Shown: piece by piece, positions 52,602-62,681 of the stretch
Layout of the letters: each line of letters opens with the position of its first letter
Position numbering within the stretch: the first letter of the stretch is position 1
Assembly: GCF_018967845.1 (NCBI RefSeq)
Contig: NZ_JAHLZZ010000002.1
Span: 62,001 to 126,000 of the forward strand
Direction: 5' to 3'
Source of the DNA: Hymenobacter siberiensis
GTDB lineage: Bacteria > Bacteroidota > Bacteroidia > Cytophagales > Hymenobacteraceae
DNA: 64,000 nt
The notes under the pieces: model-generated
Database searches by the model: none
What the model was told of the DNA's origin: nothing
The model's input: the letters and a program-made list of their open reading frames with translations, nothing else
Program-made: the position numbers and the translations under genes

Positions 52602-55543
52602 ATGAAAAATGCCTTGTTGTGGCCTGCGTTGTTATTATTAACATCATTATTATCGAAGGCCCAATGTCCGCCAGCAGTTAACTGCACTCCCGGTTCGGCT
52701 TCATCAGCCAATACCCAATTTGGCATGGGCATCTACCGGGTTCGGCTGGCCAATCTCGATACAATCACCAACGGCAGTGCCGACGGCTACCGCGACTACA
52801 GTTGCCAGCGCCGAGCAAACCTGTTGCAAGGTTCGACCTACACCCTGCGCGTGCAAACCGGAACCTCGGCGGCCGAAAACGCAGTTGCGTGGCTGGACTA
52901 CAATAATGACGGGATGTTTGCCGCTGGTGAGCGTATCCTTTACTCCCTGAATGCCCGGACTCACACGGTTAACTTCACTGTGCCCGCTACGGCCATACTC
53001 AATCAGGCCTTACGACTGCGCATTGCCGCTGACTACGCGAATAGTCCCATCCCCACGGCTTGTTCGACTCCCCAATACTCCCAAACCGAGGACTACCAGG
53101 TGCGCATTATGGCCGGCAACGCGGCCCCAGTGGCGCACTTCGCGGCGGTCGATTCCATTACGTGCTCCGGCGTGGTCGCCCTTCGGGACAACTCCTTTAA
53201 TACGCCGGTGGCCTGGCGCTGGCGATTTGGCGACGGCACGACCAGCACCCAACAGCACCCGACCCATACCTACGCGGCGGCCGGTACCTATGCCGTGTCG
53301 TTGCGCGTGTGCAACCCCAGCGGTTGCGACTCGCTCACCCGACCAGCCTACGTGCGGGTACGTACCGATGGCCCGCGCACCAGTAGTTGCCAACCGGCCA
53401 CACTGGCCTACTGCTGTCAGTTTGGGCTTATCCGCGTGCGCCTGGCCGGCCTAAATAATGCCTCAGTCGACGGACAAGCCGGCTACGAAGATTTCAGCTG
53501 CGCCCAGCGTGCCACACTCACCGCCGACCGGCCCGACACGCTACGGCTCACCACAGGCCCCAGCGCCCACGACGTGCGCGTGTACCTGGACCTAAACGAC
53601 GACGGCCAGTTTAGTGGCGCAGCCGAGTTACTTTACCAGGGCTTGTCCGTGCGCAGCCCGGTCGTGCCACTCACGATTTCCTCGGCTTGGGCTCTGGTCT
53701 ATAACAAAGCCCTGCGGCTGCGCATCGTGGCCGACATTGCCGGCAGCACTGCTACTAGCGCCTGTGGCCCCGTGCAGGCCGGCCAGGCCGAAGACTATTC
53801 CCTCGTCGTGGTACCGAATGCCGCGCCTCCTGCTTCGGCCTTTACGGCGCACTACGAGCGCCTGTGTGATTCCGTGCGGGTGGCATTTGCCAATACCTCG
53901 GTGGGCGGGGCAACCAGCTACCACTGGAACTTTGGCGATGGAACGACTTCTACGGCTGCGGCACCTCCTGCTCATCTCTACTTGACGGCGGGGGTGTACG
54001 AGGTGCAGCTCGTCGCGCAGAATGCCTTTGGGCGCGACACGGCCCGGCAGCGAGTGGCCGTGGCCACCGCCTGCCCCAGCTACTGCACCGCCGGAGGGGG
54101 AAGCAGCAGTTCCGCCCCGGCCTACTTCACGCGCTTTCAATTCGCCAACCTGGACAACACCGACTTTCGGGGTCCTGGGGTGGGCTACCGCGATTTTACG
54201 GCCCGCTACGCGATGGTGCAAGCCGGCCAGAGCTACACCGTGCGGGCCGAGTCGCTGCCGTGGATTTTCTCGGGTCCCGGCCCGTGGGTGGCCGTGGAGG
54301 CGTGGATTGACTACAATCAGGACGGCGAGTTCGGTCCCTCCGAGCAAGTGAGCTCGCAGCCCCAGTTCAGCCCCCAAAGCGTGAGCATCACCATTCCCGC
54401 CGCGGCCAAAGCTGGAGCCACCCGGCTGCGGGCCATCATGCACAGCGTCACGAGTTTTGTGCCCACCAGCACGTGCACCCCGGGGTTTATAAACGCCGCC
54501 GTAGAGGATTACACGGTGGTCATCGTGCCGCCCCCCGTGGCCCCCACGGCAGCTTTTGCCGCCGACCAACCGGCCAGCTGCAACCCCCTGGTGCAGTTTC
54601 GGGACCAGAGCGTGGCCGCCCCCAATCGGTGGCAGTGGTCGTTTGGCGACGGCGGCACGTCCACCCTGCAACACCCGTTGCACACCTACGCCGCGCCGGG
54701 TACCTACACGGTGACCCTGCAGGCCGGCAACCAATACGGCACCAACACGGCCACCCGCTCCGGTTACGTATCCGTGAGCGCCTCGACAAGTGGCCCCCGG
54801 CCGGCATCCTGTCTGCCCTCCCCAACCACGGGCACCACGGGGGCGGGGCACGGCATGGGTACCTTGGAAATTGGGCCGGTTTTCACCTATCATCAACCCG
54901 CGAATGCGCCCGGTTACCGGGACGAGACCTGCACGCAGGTCGCCATTGCACTTACGGCAGGGGCCAGCGCCTCCTTCTATTTTGCCGATTCCAACTACAG
55001 CGGGACCGCTTGCTTTGTGTGGCTCGATGCGAACGATAACGGCCTCTTCGAGGCTCCGCAAGAGTTGCTGTTTAATTCGTTGGCCACCGGATTCATCGGG
55101 GTACGTTTCGCGGCATCATCACGGTGCCCGCGACCACGCTGCTCAACCAGCCCCTGCGGTTGCGCGTCGCCTGCTGGGGCATGCCCTTCAACACTCGGCT
55201 CACGACGGTTCCCGACCCGTGCCGCCGCCAGGAAGAACTGGGACAAGTGCGTGATTTCACTGTTCGGGTATCGTCGACGTTGAGTACGGTGCCGGCTGGG
55301 GCCGCTCCCACCAGTTGGTCATTGGCTCCAAATCCGTCTACTGGACTCGTTCGGGTGCAGGGGAGCTTTACCGGCCTAACGACTGTCGAAATACACGACG
55401 TAGTAGGGCGGTGCGTGTACAAAGCACCCGCGCGTCCATCAGTTGATGGAACGCTGAATCTGAATTTAACGGCTTTACCAAATGGAGTGTACTTGGTACA
55501 GCTAAACCATTCTGGCCAAGTGTCCCGACTTTTGCTAGAATGA
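52602..55543 (+). pseudogene. GEVED/PKD surface protein with type IX sorting domain, frameshifted near the end
   Basis: ATG 52602 starts a signal peptide (MKNALLWPALLLLTSLLSKA). The product has GEVED-type domains (AWLDYNNDGMFAAGERILYS, QTEDYQV; VYLDLNDDGQF; EAWIDYNQDGEFGPSEQV; VWLDANDNGLFEAP), alternating with three PKD domains (WRFGDGTTSTQQHPTHTYAA, YHWNFGDGTTS, WQWSFGDGGTSTLQHPLHTY). In a GGGG run at 55098-55101 the frame is lost. The correct continuation (GIITVPATTLLNQPLRLRVA) is one frame back and leads to a type IX sorting domain (WSLAPNPSTGLVRVQGSF, LPNGVYLVQLNHSGQVSRLL) ending at 55543. As it stands, a 893-residue product without the sorting signal would be exported to the periplasm but not to the surface. 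A one-base loss is the simplest cause. Confidence 0.8.
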
Positions 55544-55756
55544 TTTTTGTTCGCAAATTGAAACCCTCCTTTTCCTGAACCGCTAAACTAACCAGCCGGC
55601 AAGTCCCGTCGAAGCCTGGACCGACTATTTTGTGTGGGTGTCGAGTTTAAGAAACTCGTCTATCAATCAAATTTTACGAAACCCCGTTTGAATTGGGTGT
55701 AATTCAAAACTACGCGCCGGGGCCGTAACTTAGGCAGGCTCTACTTCCTTTTGGTC

Positions 55757-56939
55757 ATGACGAAAGAAGCCTACCTAGCGCTTGCCGCCGCGCAATACGA
55801 CGATTTGAGAAGCATTGGCCAAGAGCCCGGTTTTTACACGCTGGAAGAGAAATTCGACCAGTTGTGGACGGCGCTGGGACGTTCGGTTCTGGAGCATACC
55901 CTGGAGTCGGTGCCGGCCAACAAGCAAAAAAAACGTTGTCCAGACCCGGTTCGGGCGCGTAGCCATCGCCAGGACGAACCCGTTCATTGCCCCGGTGCTG
56001 GGCTCGCGCACCAGCCCCTACCTACAAGTGAAACTGGTTTTACTGGCCGCTGAGCACGTTTTTGCCCACGTGCCGCCGCTGGTCGAATCGCTGCTGGGCA
56101 TCCGGGTGAGCACGACGCAGGTGTACCGCCGCACCCAAGCCGCGGTCAAGGCCTTGCCGGCCGCCGCGCTCGATGCGCCCTGCCCGGGGGTGAGCGCCGA
56201 CCCGGGGCCGGTCTACGGCATGGTCGACGGCTCGATGCTCTTCACTGACAGGGGCTGGCAGGAAGTCAAAGTCGGCCGCATCTTCCAGCACATCGCCCCG
56301 GCCATCGCCCCGGCCATCGCCCCGGCCATCGCCCCGGCCGGGGCGATGGGACCGTCGCAGTACGTGGCCCAGCGCGGGCTCTTCGCCATCTTCACCCAAC
56401 GCTTTGAGCAAGCCCTGCCGCCGGACGCGGCGGCCGACCAGGTGTTTGTCACCGACGGGGCGCAGTGGATTCACCGCTGGTTACAAGACGCTTATCCCCA
56501 CGCCACCCATATCCTGGACTTCTACCACGTGGCCGAAAAACTCGCCGCTGCCGCTCAGGCCGCCGCCGCTCAGGCCGCCGCCGCGCCCGCTTCCTGGCTG
56601 CCGGCCCAATACGCCCGCCTCTGGGCCGGCCAAAGCTCGGCCGTGGAACAGGCCGTGGCCGAGTTGCTCGGCTTGGCTGGCTCGGTGGCTGCTCAACTCG
56701 GCGCCTACCTGGCCACTAACCGGACCCGCTTGCGCTACGACCGGTTCCGCCAACGCGGGCTGCTTTGCGGCAGCGGACCCGTCGAGGCTGCCCACCGCAC
56801 CCTGCTGCAGGTCCGACTCAAACGAAGCGGGCAGCGCTGGTCCAATGGCGGACTCGACCGGCTCGTATGCTTACGCTCGGCACTGAAAAGCCCCCAAATG
56901 TACCTGCTCACGGACCTGTTTAAAAAACCAACCGCGTAG
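55757..56939 (+). CDS. ISKra4-family transposase made through an A8 frameshift
   Basis: ATG 55757 opens a 60-residue N-terminal part (AYLALAAAQYDDLRSIGQEP, LEEKFDQLWTALGRSVLEHT) that reaches an eight-A run at 55926-55933. The rest of the protein continues in the +1 frame (QTRFGRVAIARTNPFIAPVL, VYGMVDGSMLFTDRGWQEVK, VFVTDGAQWIHRWLQDAYPH, ILDFYHVAEKLAAAAQ, GSGPVEAAHRTLLQVRLKRS) to 56939. Asp in GMVDGS, Asp in FVTDGA and Glu in PVEAAH could be the DDE triad. The position of the A-run suggests programmed slippage, as in several IS families. The gene also contains expanded repeats (IAPA four times; AAAAQ repeats). Confidence 0.78.
56291..56338 (+). repeat. 12-base minisatellite in transposase gene
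   Basis: The unit CATCGCCCCGGC is present four times in perfect tandem at 56291-56338, translating as repeated IAPA. An inverted partial unit (CCGGGGCGATGG) follows at once, so the region can also fold. The length is a multiple of three, so copy-number changes would keep the frame. Confidence 0.85.
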
Positions 56940-56956
56940 TTCTGAATTACACCCAA

Positions 56957-57754
56957 GTGCTACAATCCTAATTTGCTTATCTGGGGCGGTGGTAAAGCTT
57001 TCGTTTTAATTGGCATAAAATGCCTCAAAAAATTAGTTAATACCAAATTGATTAGTCAATTGAGCACAAAAATTGTTGTTTCTTAAGTATCTCTAAGTGT
57101 CCTCAGCTACTAGCGAATCGTGGGCATAAAAAGGTACTAATCGGATTGAGTGTTTGTGCTTTCTATTACTTTCAAACCTGTTGGTTATGGGGTCGCATTA
57201 GTTAGGCTAGGAACGGAAAACAACTCTAAGCTCGCTTGACCACCAAAGACGAGTTGATTTATCTCACCAGGTCAGTTATTCAAGCCAAACCAAGTCGTTG
57301 ATATGTGAAATAAGCAAAAGCTGCACGCCAGCCCAGCCAGAACCTGATTCTCTCGAAAACCGCCTTGGCAGTTTTTAAACGCACGTTTTCTGAGATAGAC
57401 CGCTAGGTCAGGATGCCTTAACGTTGTTTTCCGTTTTTAGTCTGGTGCGGACCCCTATTAGACGGCGCGCCCGGGCGCAGCATCAATCAACTATGTTTGG
57501 GTGTACTGAATGGGGGCCAGCAGCACGTAGCCGTCATCGGTGGCACCGACCATATGCAGCTGCCAGCCCACCGTTTGCCGGGCCGGCGAGTAAAAGGCCA
57601 GCAGCAGGGCTAAAACAGCTAAAGACGGCCAGGGTAGAAGTATTTCATAAGTTGTTAACTTGTGATAAACCCGATTTTAATCAGTGGGTTACATAAAACA
57701 AACTCATCCCGAAGCAAACATCGCCCACCACTGACCTGCCGATACCTCGACGAT
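56957..57754. other. Long AT-rich intergenic region
   Basis: From 56957 to about 57420 the sequence is clearly AT-richer than its surroundings, with no gene. Near 57500-57640 the minus strand reads LLLAFYSPARQTVGWQLHMV and DDGYVLLAPIQYTQT before a stop, which looks like the tail of a membrane protein gene, but I cannot name it. Nothing else recognised. Confidence 0.4.
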
Positions 57755-58211
57755 TTATTTGGGCGGACCGAATGGTGCCCCCTCAGGCGGCGGGCCGCCG
57801 GGGCCACCCCGCTGGCCGGAACGCTGCTCGTCCGGTCCCGGCCCTTGTCCCGGCTGCTGCAGGCGGCGCGGTAGGATGGGGGCCAGCTGTTGCCAACGGG
57901 GCAGTTGCGCTGGCGTGAGCAGGTGGCCCAGGGCGGCAAAGTGGGCGTAGGTGAGGGAGTCGGTCTGGCGCTGCAAACCGCCGATGCGGGCCAGCAGCGC
58001 GGGCGAATAGCTCCTAGCGCAACGTGCTGAACTGCTGGTGCTGCGAGGCCGTCAGCTTTAGCTCGCTTACCAAGGTGGCGACCACGGGACTGGCGCCTTG
58101 GTGCAGCAGGGCCTGGTGGCTGGGCCACCCGAACCAGAGCATCGTCAGCAGGCCCACGTTGAGCAGGCCCATAACCAGCACAAGCAACGACAAAATTCGG
58201 GTTTTAGTCAC
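57755..58211 (-). pseudogene. Frameshifted Spy/CpxP-like periplasmic protein
   Basis: From ATG 58211 the frame encodes a membrane anchor (ILSLLVLVMGLLNVGLLTML) and LKLTASQHQQFSTLR, a typical helix of Spy/CpxP-type periplasmic chaperones or heavy-metal sensors, then stops at 58014-58016. One frame over, the second helix pair continues (GGLQRQTDSLTYAHFAALGH, LLTPAQLPRWQQLAPILPRR) with a Pro/Gly-rich tail to 57755. A single indel near 58010-58030 explains it. Such small proteins usually accompany envelope-stress or metal-resistance regulators; none is adjacent here. Confidence 0.65.
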
Positions 58212-58461
58212 GGTTCAAGGGCTGAGATTCGGTTGGTGTAGGGTAGTGAGGGGCAGCGGCCGGTACTGGTGCCAGCGTACAGCAGTCGGGGATGGCCAGC
58301 GGCCGGGCTTGCCGCGTAGCGTTGCAGCACGCACGCGCTGTCGGCGTCGGGCATCCTGGAGCCGGCCGTTTTCGAAGAATGTTCGCGTCCTGCCAGGGGT
58401 GCTATCAGAAAACGGAATAAATAGTACGTTAAGGATTTTGACCGAAAGGGTGGCGCAAAAT

Positions 58462-59073
58462 TCACTCGGTCGACTTGGCTGCGGCGGCTTTTCGATGACT
58501 GTGAATGACGACGCCCCGGTGGCGCAGGTATTTATAGAGCGTAACCTTGGAGATGCGCAGGCGCTGAGCAATCTCGTTCACCCCGAGCTGCTGTTCGCGA
58601 TAAAGCGTCTCAGCGACGATGGCCGTGCGTTCCGCTTCTTCCGATAGTCCCCGCCGGCGGCCGCCCACCCGGCCTCGCGCCCGGGCCGAGGCCAGCCCCG
58701 CGTGGGTGCGCTCGCGAATTAGCTCCCGCTCAAACTCGGCCAGGGAGGCGAACAGGTTAAATACGAGCCGCCCCTGGGCCGAGGTGGTGTTGATGGCATC
58801 GGTGAGCGAAACCAGGCCCACGCCCCGAAACTCCAACTCTGCCACCATGTCGAGCAAGTGTTTCAGGGAGCGCCCCAACCGGTCGAGTTTATAAATGTAG
58901 ACCGTGTCGCCAGGTCGCAGCCCCGCCAGCATCCGGTCGAGTTCAGGCCGTGCTTTGGTGGCCCCGGATGCTTTCTCCTGGAAGATGGTTTCACAGCCGG
59001 CCTTGTTCAGGGCGTCGAGTTGTAGTTCCAGGTTCTGGTCGCGGGTTGAGACGCGGGCGTAGCCGATATTCAT
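58462..59073 (-). CDS. Serine recombinase (resolvase/invertase family)
   Basis: A 203-residue protein with the catalytic N-terminal domain: MNIGYARVSTRDQNLELQLD with the nucleophile Ser9, and YKLDRLGRSLKHLLDMVAEL carrying the active-site Arg pair. The long E-helix follows (GRLVFNLFASLAEFERELIR), then a C-terminal helix-turn-helix (LGVNEIAQRLRISKVTLYKY). Size and order match Tn3-type resolvases and DNA invertases. It could resolve plasmid multimers or belong to a lost transposon; no obvious res site or invertible segment was identified. The frame is intact. Confidence 0.9.
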   Translation of the reverse strand: MNIGYARVSTRDQNLELQLDALNKAGCETIFQEKASGATKARPELDRMLAGLRPGDTVYIYKLDRLGRSLKHLLDMVAELEFRGVGLVSLTDAINTTSAQGRLVFNLFASLAEFERELIRERTHAGLASARARGRVGGRRRGLSEEAERTAIVAETLYREQQLGVNEIAQRLRISKVTLYKYLRHRGVVIHSHRKAAAAKSTE

Positions 59074-59284
59074 CGTTAAAGTAGAGGGTTCTCATCACGA
59101 AGATACCCTTTGCTGTACTTAGATTGCTGAACAAGTTTTCTGAACCAATTCCGATAGCTTTGCCTGGCTTTTCTGGTAGCGCAACCTACTCGCTGTTTTA
59201 TTCACTTAAACGAGGGTTTTAATATTCAAGCACAAGACAACCTCGTTTTTCTGAGGCTCTCTTGCTCTACGGAGTAGCTTAGCC

Positions 59285-60407
59285 TTACGCGTGGACGGCT
59301 ACCAAACGAGCCGGTTTCGCCACTATGGCCGGCTGGCTCAGGCGGCGCAAGAGGCGGTAGTGCGAGCGCAGGGCCGACCCAAAGGAGGGGTTTTCCAGGT
59401 AGGGCAGCCCAAATTCGCGCGCCGTTTGCCGCACGATGGACGCCAGGGCCGGGTAGTGAATGTGGCACACGCGCGGAAACAGGTGGTACTCAATCTGGCG
59501 GTTCAGCCCCCCACAGAAGAAGCTGGCCAGCCCGTTGCGGGGCGCGAAGTTGGCCGTGGTCTGCAGCTGGTGCACGGCCCAGGCGTCCTGCATCGTGCCG
59601 CTGCCGTCGGGGGGTGGAAAAAGTCGTTCCTTCCACCACGTGCGCCAGTTGAAACACCAGGCCCATTACCACGCCCTCCACCAGATGCAGCACCAGAAAG
59701 CCAAGCAGCACCTGCCCCCAGGGCAGCGGCACTACTGCCAGGGGCAGGGCAATGAAGAGCAGGTAGTAGAGGGCTTTGTAACCGAACAGGTTGACGTACT
59801 CGCGGCGCAGGTGGTGGGAAACGTGCGCCCCGATTTGGGCCTGACAAAACTTCACGTAGTCTTTGCGGAACAGCCACGAGAGGGATGCCAGCCCGTAGAG
59901 CGGCAAAGCGTAGAGGTGTTGGTAGCGCTGCCACGGCCGCCACAGCTCCTCGGGCGACAGGCGAATCAGGCCCGGCGCCACTTCAATGTCCTCGTCGTGC
60001 CCGGGAATGTTAGTATAGGTGTGGTGCACCACGTTGTGGGTGAGGTTCCACACGTAGGAATTGGCCCCCACCAGGTTGAAGAGCAGGCTGAAAACCTGGT
60101 TGACCCGCTTGTTGGCGGAGAACGCGCCGTGCAGGGCATCGTGACAGATATTGAAGCCGATGCCGGCATTGCACGCGCCCAGCAGCTCGGTGGTCAGCAC
60201 CAGCCAGAGGCCCGGGCTAACCGGCCCGAACACAACCAGGCCATAGAGCAGGCAGAAACTCGCCAGAAAGAAGCTCGTTTTGGCCCACATGCGCCCGTTG
60301 GCGTGGCGCGAGAGCTACCGCGACTGAAAATAAGCATCCACCCGCTCGCGCAGGGTGGCGTAAAAAGTCGCACCGTTGGCGGTGGAGAATTTCAGGGAAG
60401 CAGCCAT
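59285..60407 (-). pseudogene. Decayed fatty-acid desaturase (acyl-lipid/CoA type)
   Basis: ATG 60407 opens LKFSTANGATFYATLRERVD, but TAG at 60315-60317 stops it after 30 codons. The same frame goes on with membrane helices and His boxes ICHDALHG and THNVVHHTYTN. A second lesion near 59620-59640 (a T/C run) shifts the frame. The third region (QDAWAVHQLQTTANFAPRNG, GGLNRQIEYHLFPRVCHIHY) ends at 59285. In the third His box most relatives have QIEHHLFP; here it is QIEYH, one more possible defect. The enzyme would have introduced double bonds into membrane fatty acids using di-iron. A restart at ATG 60290 would bypass the nonsense codon but not the frameshift. Confidence 0.8.
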
Positions 60408-60459
60408 AAGTAACGGCTGGCTCGCGCCAGCTTCTTGCGCTCAGAGTGGAGGTCGTCGC

Positions 60460-60700
60460 TTATTTAGTTAAGTGGAACACCGGCCCCAGCGCCAGGCGGT
60501 GCAGGCAGCGTTGCAGCACGGGACGAACCTGGCACAATTCGGATACACGCGCCCCGGCTGCGAATGACAAGCAGCTGCGCCACAAAGTGGTACACGCCCG
60601 GCAAGTGCGGCGCCAACAGTCCCCGACAATCGACGGCGAGGTGCACGGGCGGGGCAAGCAGCCGGCTCGTTGCGTTGGTTACAGGCCTTGCGCGTGGTTG
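60460..60700 (-). pseudogene. Decayed second copy of STAS-domain gene
   Basis: The minus strand reads LLAPPVHLAVDCRGLLAPHL and VYHFVAQLLVIRSRGACI in one frame, then shifts near 60540 and ends CQVRPVLQRCLHRLALGPVF. This is clearly homologous to the intact gene at 61361-61675 (about 80 percent base identity over roughly 195 bases by eye). The N-terminus is lost. It directly follows the DUF4136 gene. Confidence 0.7.
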
Positions 60701-60707
60701 CGGGCGG

Positions 60708-61328
60708 CTACTTTACCTTAATCGGAAACTGGTCCAGAATGTCTTTGGCCGATACGCTGAACTCGCTGCCCAGGCGGCCGGGGTCATTCACGGGGTCGGC
60801 CAGCGAGCCGCGCCACACGAGGTTGTTAGTGCGGCGGTCGATGAAGTCGATAATGAGCGTACCCTGGGTGTACTGCTCCGTATGCTGCTGCTGGTAGTAA
60901 GGCCGCTGGTAGTAAGCGGGCGAATACCAATAGCCGTAGTTGATGGGCAGATACGCCCCGTGGTAGCCCACGGAGTAAGGGTAGGCAAAGTTCGCCCCTG
61001 GGTAGGCGTTACGATAAACCGTGCGCTCCGCTTCATCGATGTAGGTGTGGGTCGTAATAAGAAGGTCAGGATTGTTGTCTACCTGCCGCAGGCCACGCCT
61101 GGCCAGCTCACCGCCAATTACCTGCTTAATATGGTCCTGGGCAATGGGACTGCGCAACAACGGATTTTGGTTGCCGTTGGTTTTCACTTGCGTCTCGGCA
61201 AAGTCGAAGGTGCGGTACTTACTGAAGTTGACATTATCGCGCTGCTCTACATTAACGCCGGAAATAGCGGTACAGCCGCTCAGCCCACCGCTCAATGCAA
61301 GCGCGAGGCCTATGAGAAAATATTTCAT
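60708..61328 (-). CDS. DUF4136 lipoprotein
   Basis: A 206-residue exported lipoprotein (MKYFLIGLALALSGGLSGCT, lipobox Cys19). The DUF4136 core is recognisable: VNFSKYRTFDFAET, IKQVIGGELARRGLRQVDNN, PDLLITTHTYID, and the C-terminal QGTLIIDFIDRRTNNLVWRG with SVSAKDILDQFP. A Tyr-rich central insert (YSPAYYQRPYYQQQ) is typical. Probably anchored in the outer membrane facing the periplasm; the function of the family is unknown. It lies 32 bases downstream of the intact STAS gene and probably shares its transcript. Confidence 0.85.
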   Translation of the reverse strand: MKYFLIGLALALSGGLSGCTAISGVNVEQRDNVNFSKYRTFDFAETQVKTNGNQNPLLRSPIAQDHIKQVIGGELARRGLRQVDNNPDLLITTHTYIDEAERTVYRNAYPGANFAYPYSVGYHGAYLPINYGYWYSPAYYQRPYYQQQHTEQYTQGTLIIDFIDRRTNNLVWRGSLADPVNDPGRLGSEFSVSAKDILDQFPIKVK

Positions 61329-61360
61329 TGAGAAAGGAATGAAGTGAAAGAATTACTTGA

Positions 61361-61675
61361 CTACTGCCTGTTTTGGATAGCCTCTAAGTGAAACACCGGC
61401 CCCAGCGCCAACAGGTGCAGGCAGCGGTGCAACACGGGATGGACCTGGCATAATTGGATGCACGTGCCCCGGCTGCGGATGACCAGCAGCTGCGCCACAA
61501 AGCGACACACGCCCTGCGGGTGCGGCACCAGCTGCTCCCGACAATCGACGGAGAGGTGCGCCGGCGGGGCGAGCAGCAGGCACGCCAGCTGTTTGGGCGT
61601 TAAGCCAGGCAGGTACAGGGGCTTCTGCGCCACGGTGGTGGCGGGTAGGGCCGCGGCAGGAGAGGAGATTTTCAT
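61361..61675 (-). CDS. Small STAS-domain protein
   Basis: A 104-residue protein from ATG 61675. After a 35-residue leader come LSVDCREQLVPHPQGVCRFV, AQLLVIRSRGTCIQLCQVHP and LHRCLHLLALGPVFHL, the strand-helix pattern of a STAS domain (anti-sigma-factor antagonist type). The VDC motif is followed by a helix where the phosphorylatable Ser would sit in SpoIIAA, but no clear Ser is there. It could bind nucleotides or a partner in a signalling switch. It pairs with the DUF4136 gene downstream and has a decayed paralogue on the far side of it. Confidence 0.6.
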   Translation of the reverse strand: MKISSPAAALPATTVAQKPLYLPGLTPKQLACLLLAPPAHLSVDCREQLVPHPQGVCRFVAQLLVIRSRGTCIQLCQVHPVLHRCLHLLALGPVFHLEAIQNRQ

Positions 61676-61782
61676 GGAAAAAGGATTAGACTAGCTCGCC
61701 AAAGTGAGTCGCGTGCAGCGTCGCACGAAAAGCTTAAAATGTGCTCACAACAGGCGCGACCTGGGCCGGGGCGGCCACCGGG

Positions 61783-62043
61783 TTAGCGGGCAGCATTGGC
61801 CTGGGCCGCCCGGATGGACGCCCCTACCGTTGGGCGGCCTACAAAAGGCACCGGCTGGCCTGCGGAAGCCGATGGAGCGGCCGAGTCGGCGGCGGCCGTT
61901 TGGGGAGGGGCAGCTGCAGCTACCTTGCCGGGCGGCAGGTTGGCAGGGGGAGCCGGAGAGGCCGGCGAGCCGTTGCAGGCTACCACCAGCAGGCTGACCC
62001 CGGTCCAGAGCAAAGTAATAGGCCCTAAATACTTGGTAACCAT
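61783..62043 (-). CDS. Small Ala/Pro-rich lipoprotein
   Basis: An 86-residue protein with a lipoprotein signal (ITLLWTGVSLLVVAC) and a low-complexity mature part rich in Ala, Pro, Ser and Gly (PASPAPPANLPPGKV). No domain is recognised. The hydrophobic signal and lipobox are the main support for its being a real gene. Confidence 0.45.
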   Translation of the reverse strand: MVTKYLGPITLLWTGVSLLVVACNGSPASPAPPANLPPGKVAAAAPPQTAAADSAAPSASAGQPVPFVGRPTVGASIRAAQANAAR

Positions 62044-62345
62044 AAAGTATCAGAGGAATGGCAGAAGCCGCCAGGGTGCGGGGCAACCAGTGAAGTCCGA
62101 TACGGCGCAGTAAACCCTCGCAGCGCCGTATCGGACAGGTCAAAAGTAGCGGCAGCCCCTACCGTGGTGCCATGAGCCAGCTTATGATACCAGATAATCC
62201 TCCTCATGCCGGCCTTACAAAAGGCCGCGCCGCGTACTCCCGCTTCCGGGCCGGGAGCCCCGCCATTAGCACGACTTACTTGCTAGTTTCCAGATAGTTA
62301 CGCGGGTGATGGGCTGGTACCGCTGAAAAGCAGGCTGGTTGCGCC
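62044..62345. other. Intergenic stretch, nothing identified
   Basis: About 300 bases between two minus-strand genes. CCGATACGGCGCAG at about 62097 is partly repeated inverted (CAGCGCCGTATCGG at about 62122), forming a modest hairpin upstream of the lipoprotein gene. No other structure noted. Confidence 0.4.
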
Positions 62346-62681
62346 TTAGGCTACCGCCGGGCCGCTGGCAGCCGGGCGCAAACGGCCCAGCAGCTGCTCG
62401 GCCAGCAACTCCTCTTCGGGTAGGCCTGGCTGCCGCCACAGCTCCTGGCCCTGTTGCACGAGCACGCACATGGGCAGCCCGGCCGGCTGGAAGCTGCGCA
62501 CCACGTCGGGGTGGCTGGCCTCGTCCACCACGAGTACGAAAATGGCGGCCCCCAGGCGGCGTTGGAGCGCTGCCAGCCGGTGCTGGGTAGCCTCCACCCC
62601 GGCGCTGCCTACCAGCGGCAGCAGCACCAGCAGCACGGCGGCGGCCAACGGGGGAAGGGATACGAGGGGGCGAAGTGGCAT
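62346..62681 (-). CDS. Small exported thioredoxin-fold protein without CxxC
   Basis: A 111-residue protein from ATG 62681, chosen because it starts a signal or anchor (PLVSLPPLAAAVLLVLLPLV). The rest follows the thioredoxin fold: RLAALQRRLGAAIFVLVVDE, HPDVVRSFQPAGLPMCVLVQ with the cis-Pro-like LPMCVL, and GLPEEELLAEQLLGRL. The redox Cys pair at the start of helix 1 is absent, so disulfide chemistry is unlikely. Function unknown. Confidence 0.55.
   Translation of the reverse strand: MPLRPLVSLPPLAAAVLLVLLPLVGSAGVEATQHRLAALQRRLGAAIFVLVVDEASHPDVVRSFQPAGLPMCVLVQQGQELWRQPGLPEEELLAEQLLGRLRPAASGPAVA

Larger units (their letters stand above)
55693..56956 (+). mobile_element. ISKra4-type insertion sequence
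   Basis: TTGGGTGTAATTCAAAACTA at 55693 and the reverse complement of the sequence ending GAATTACACCCAA at 56956 form 24-base inverted ends with a single mismatch. The element contains one transposase gene split by a frameshift. The right inverted end overlaps the transposase stop codon. No direct target duplication is obvious in the flanks. Confidence 0.8.

Noticed and set aside
58212..58461. Minus-strand coding-like stretch between Spy remnant and resolvase
   Set aside because: Different frames give only short, unmatched peptides; no start or domain, so no gene is called.
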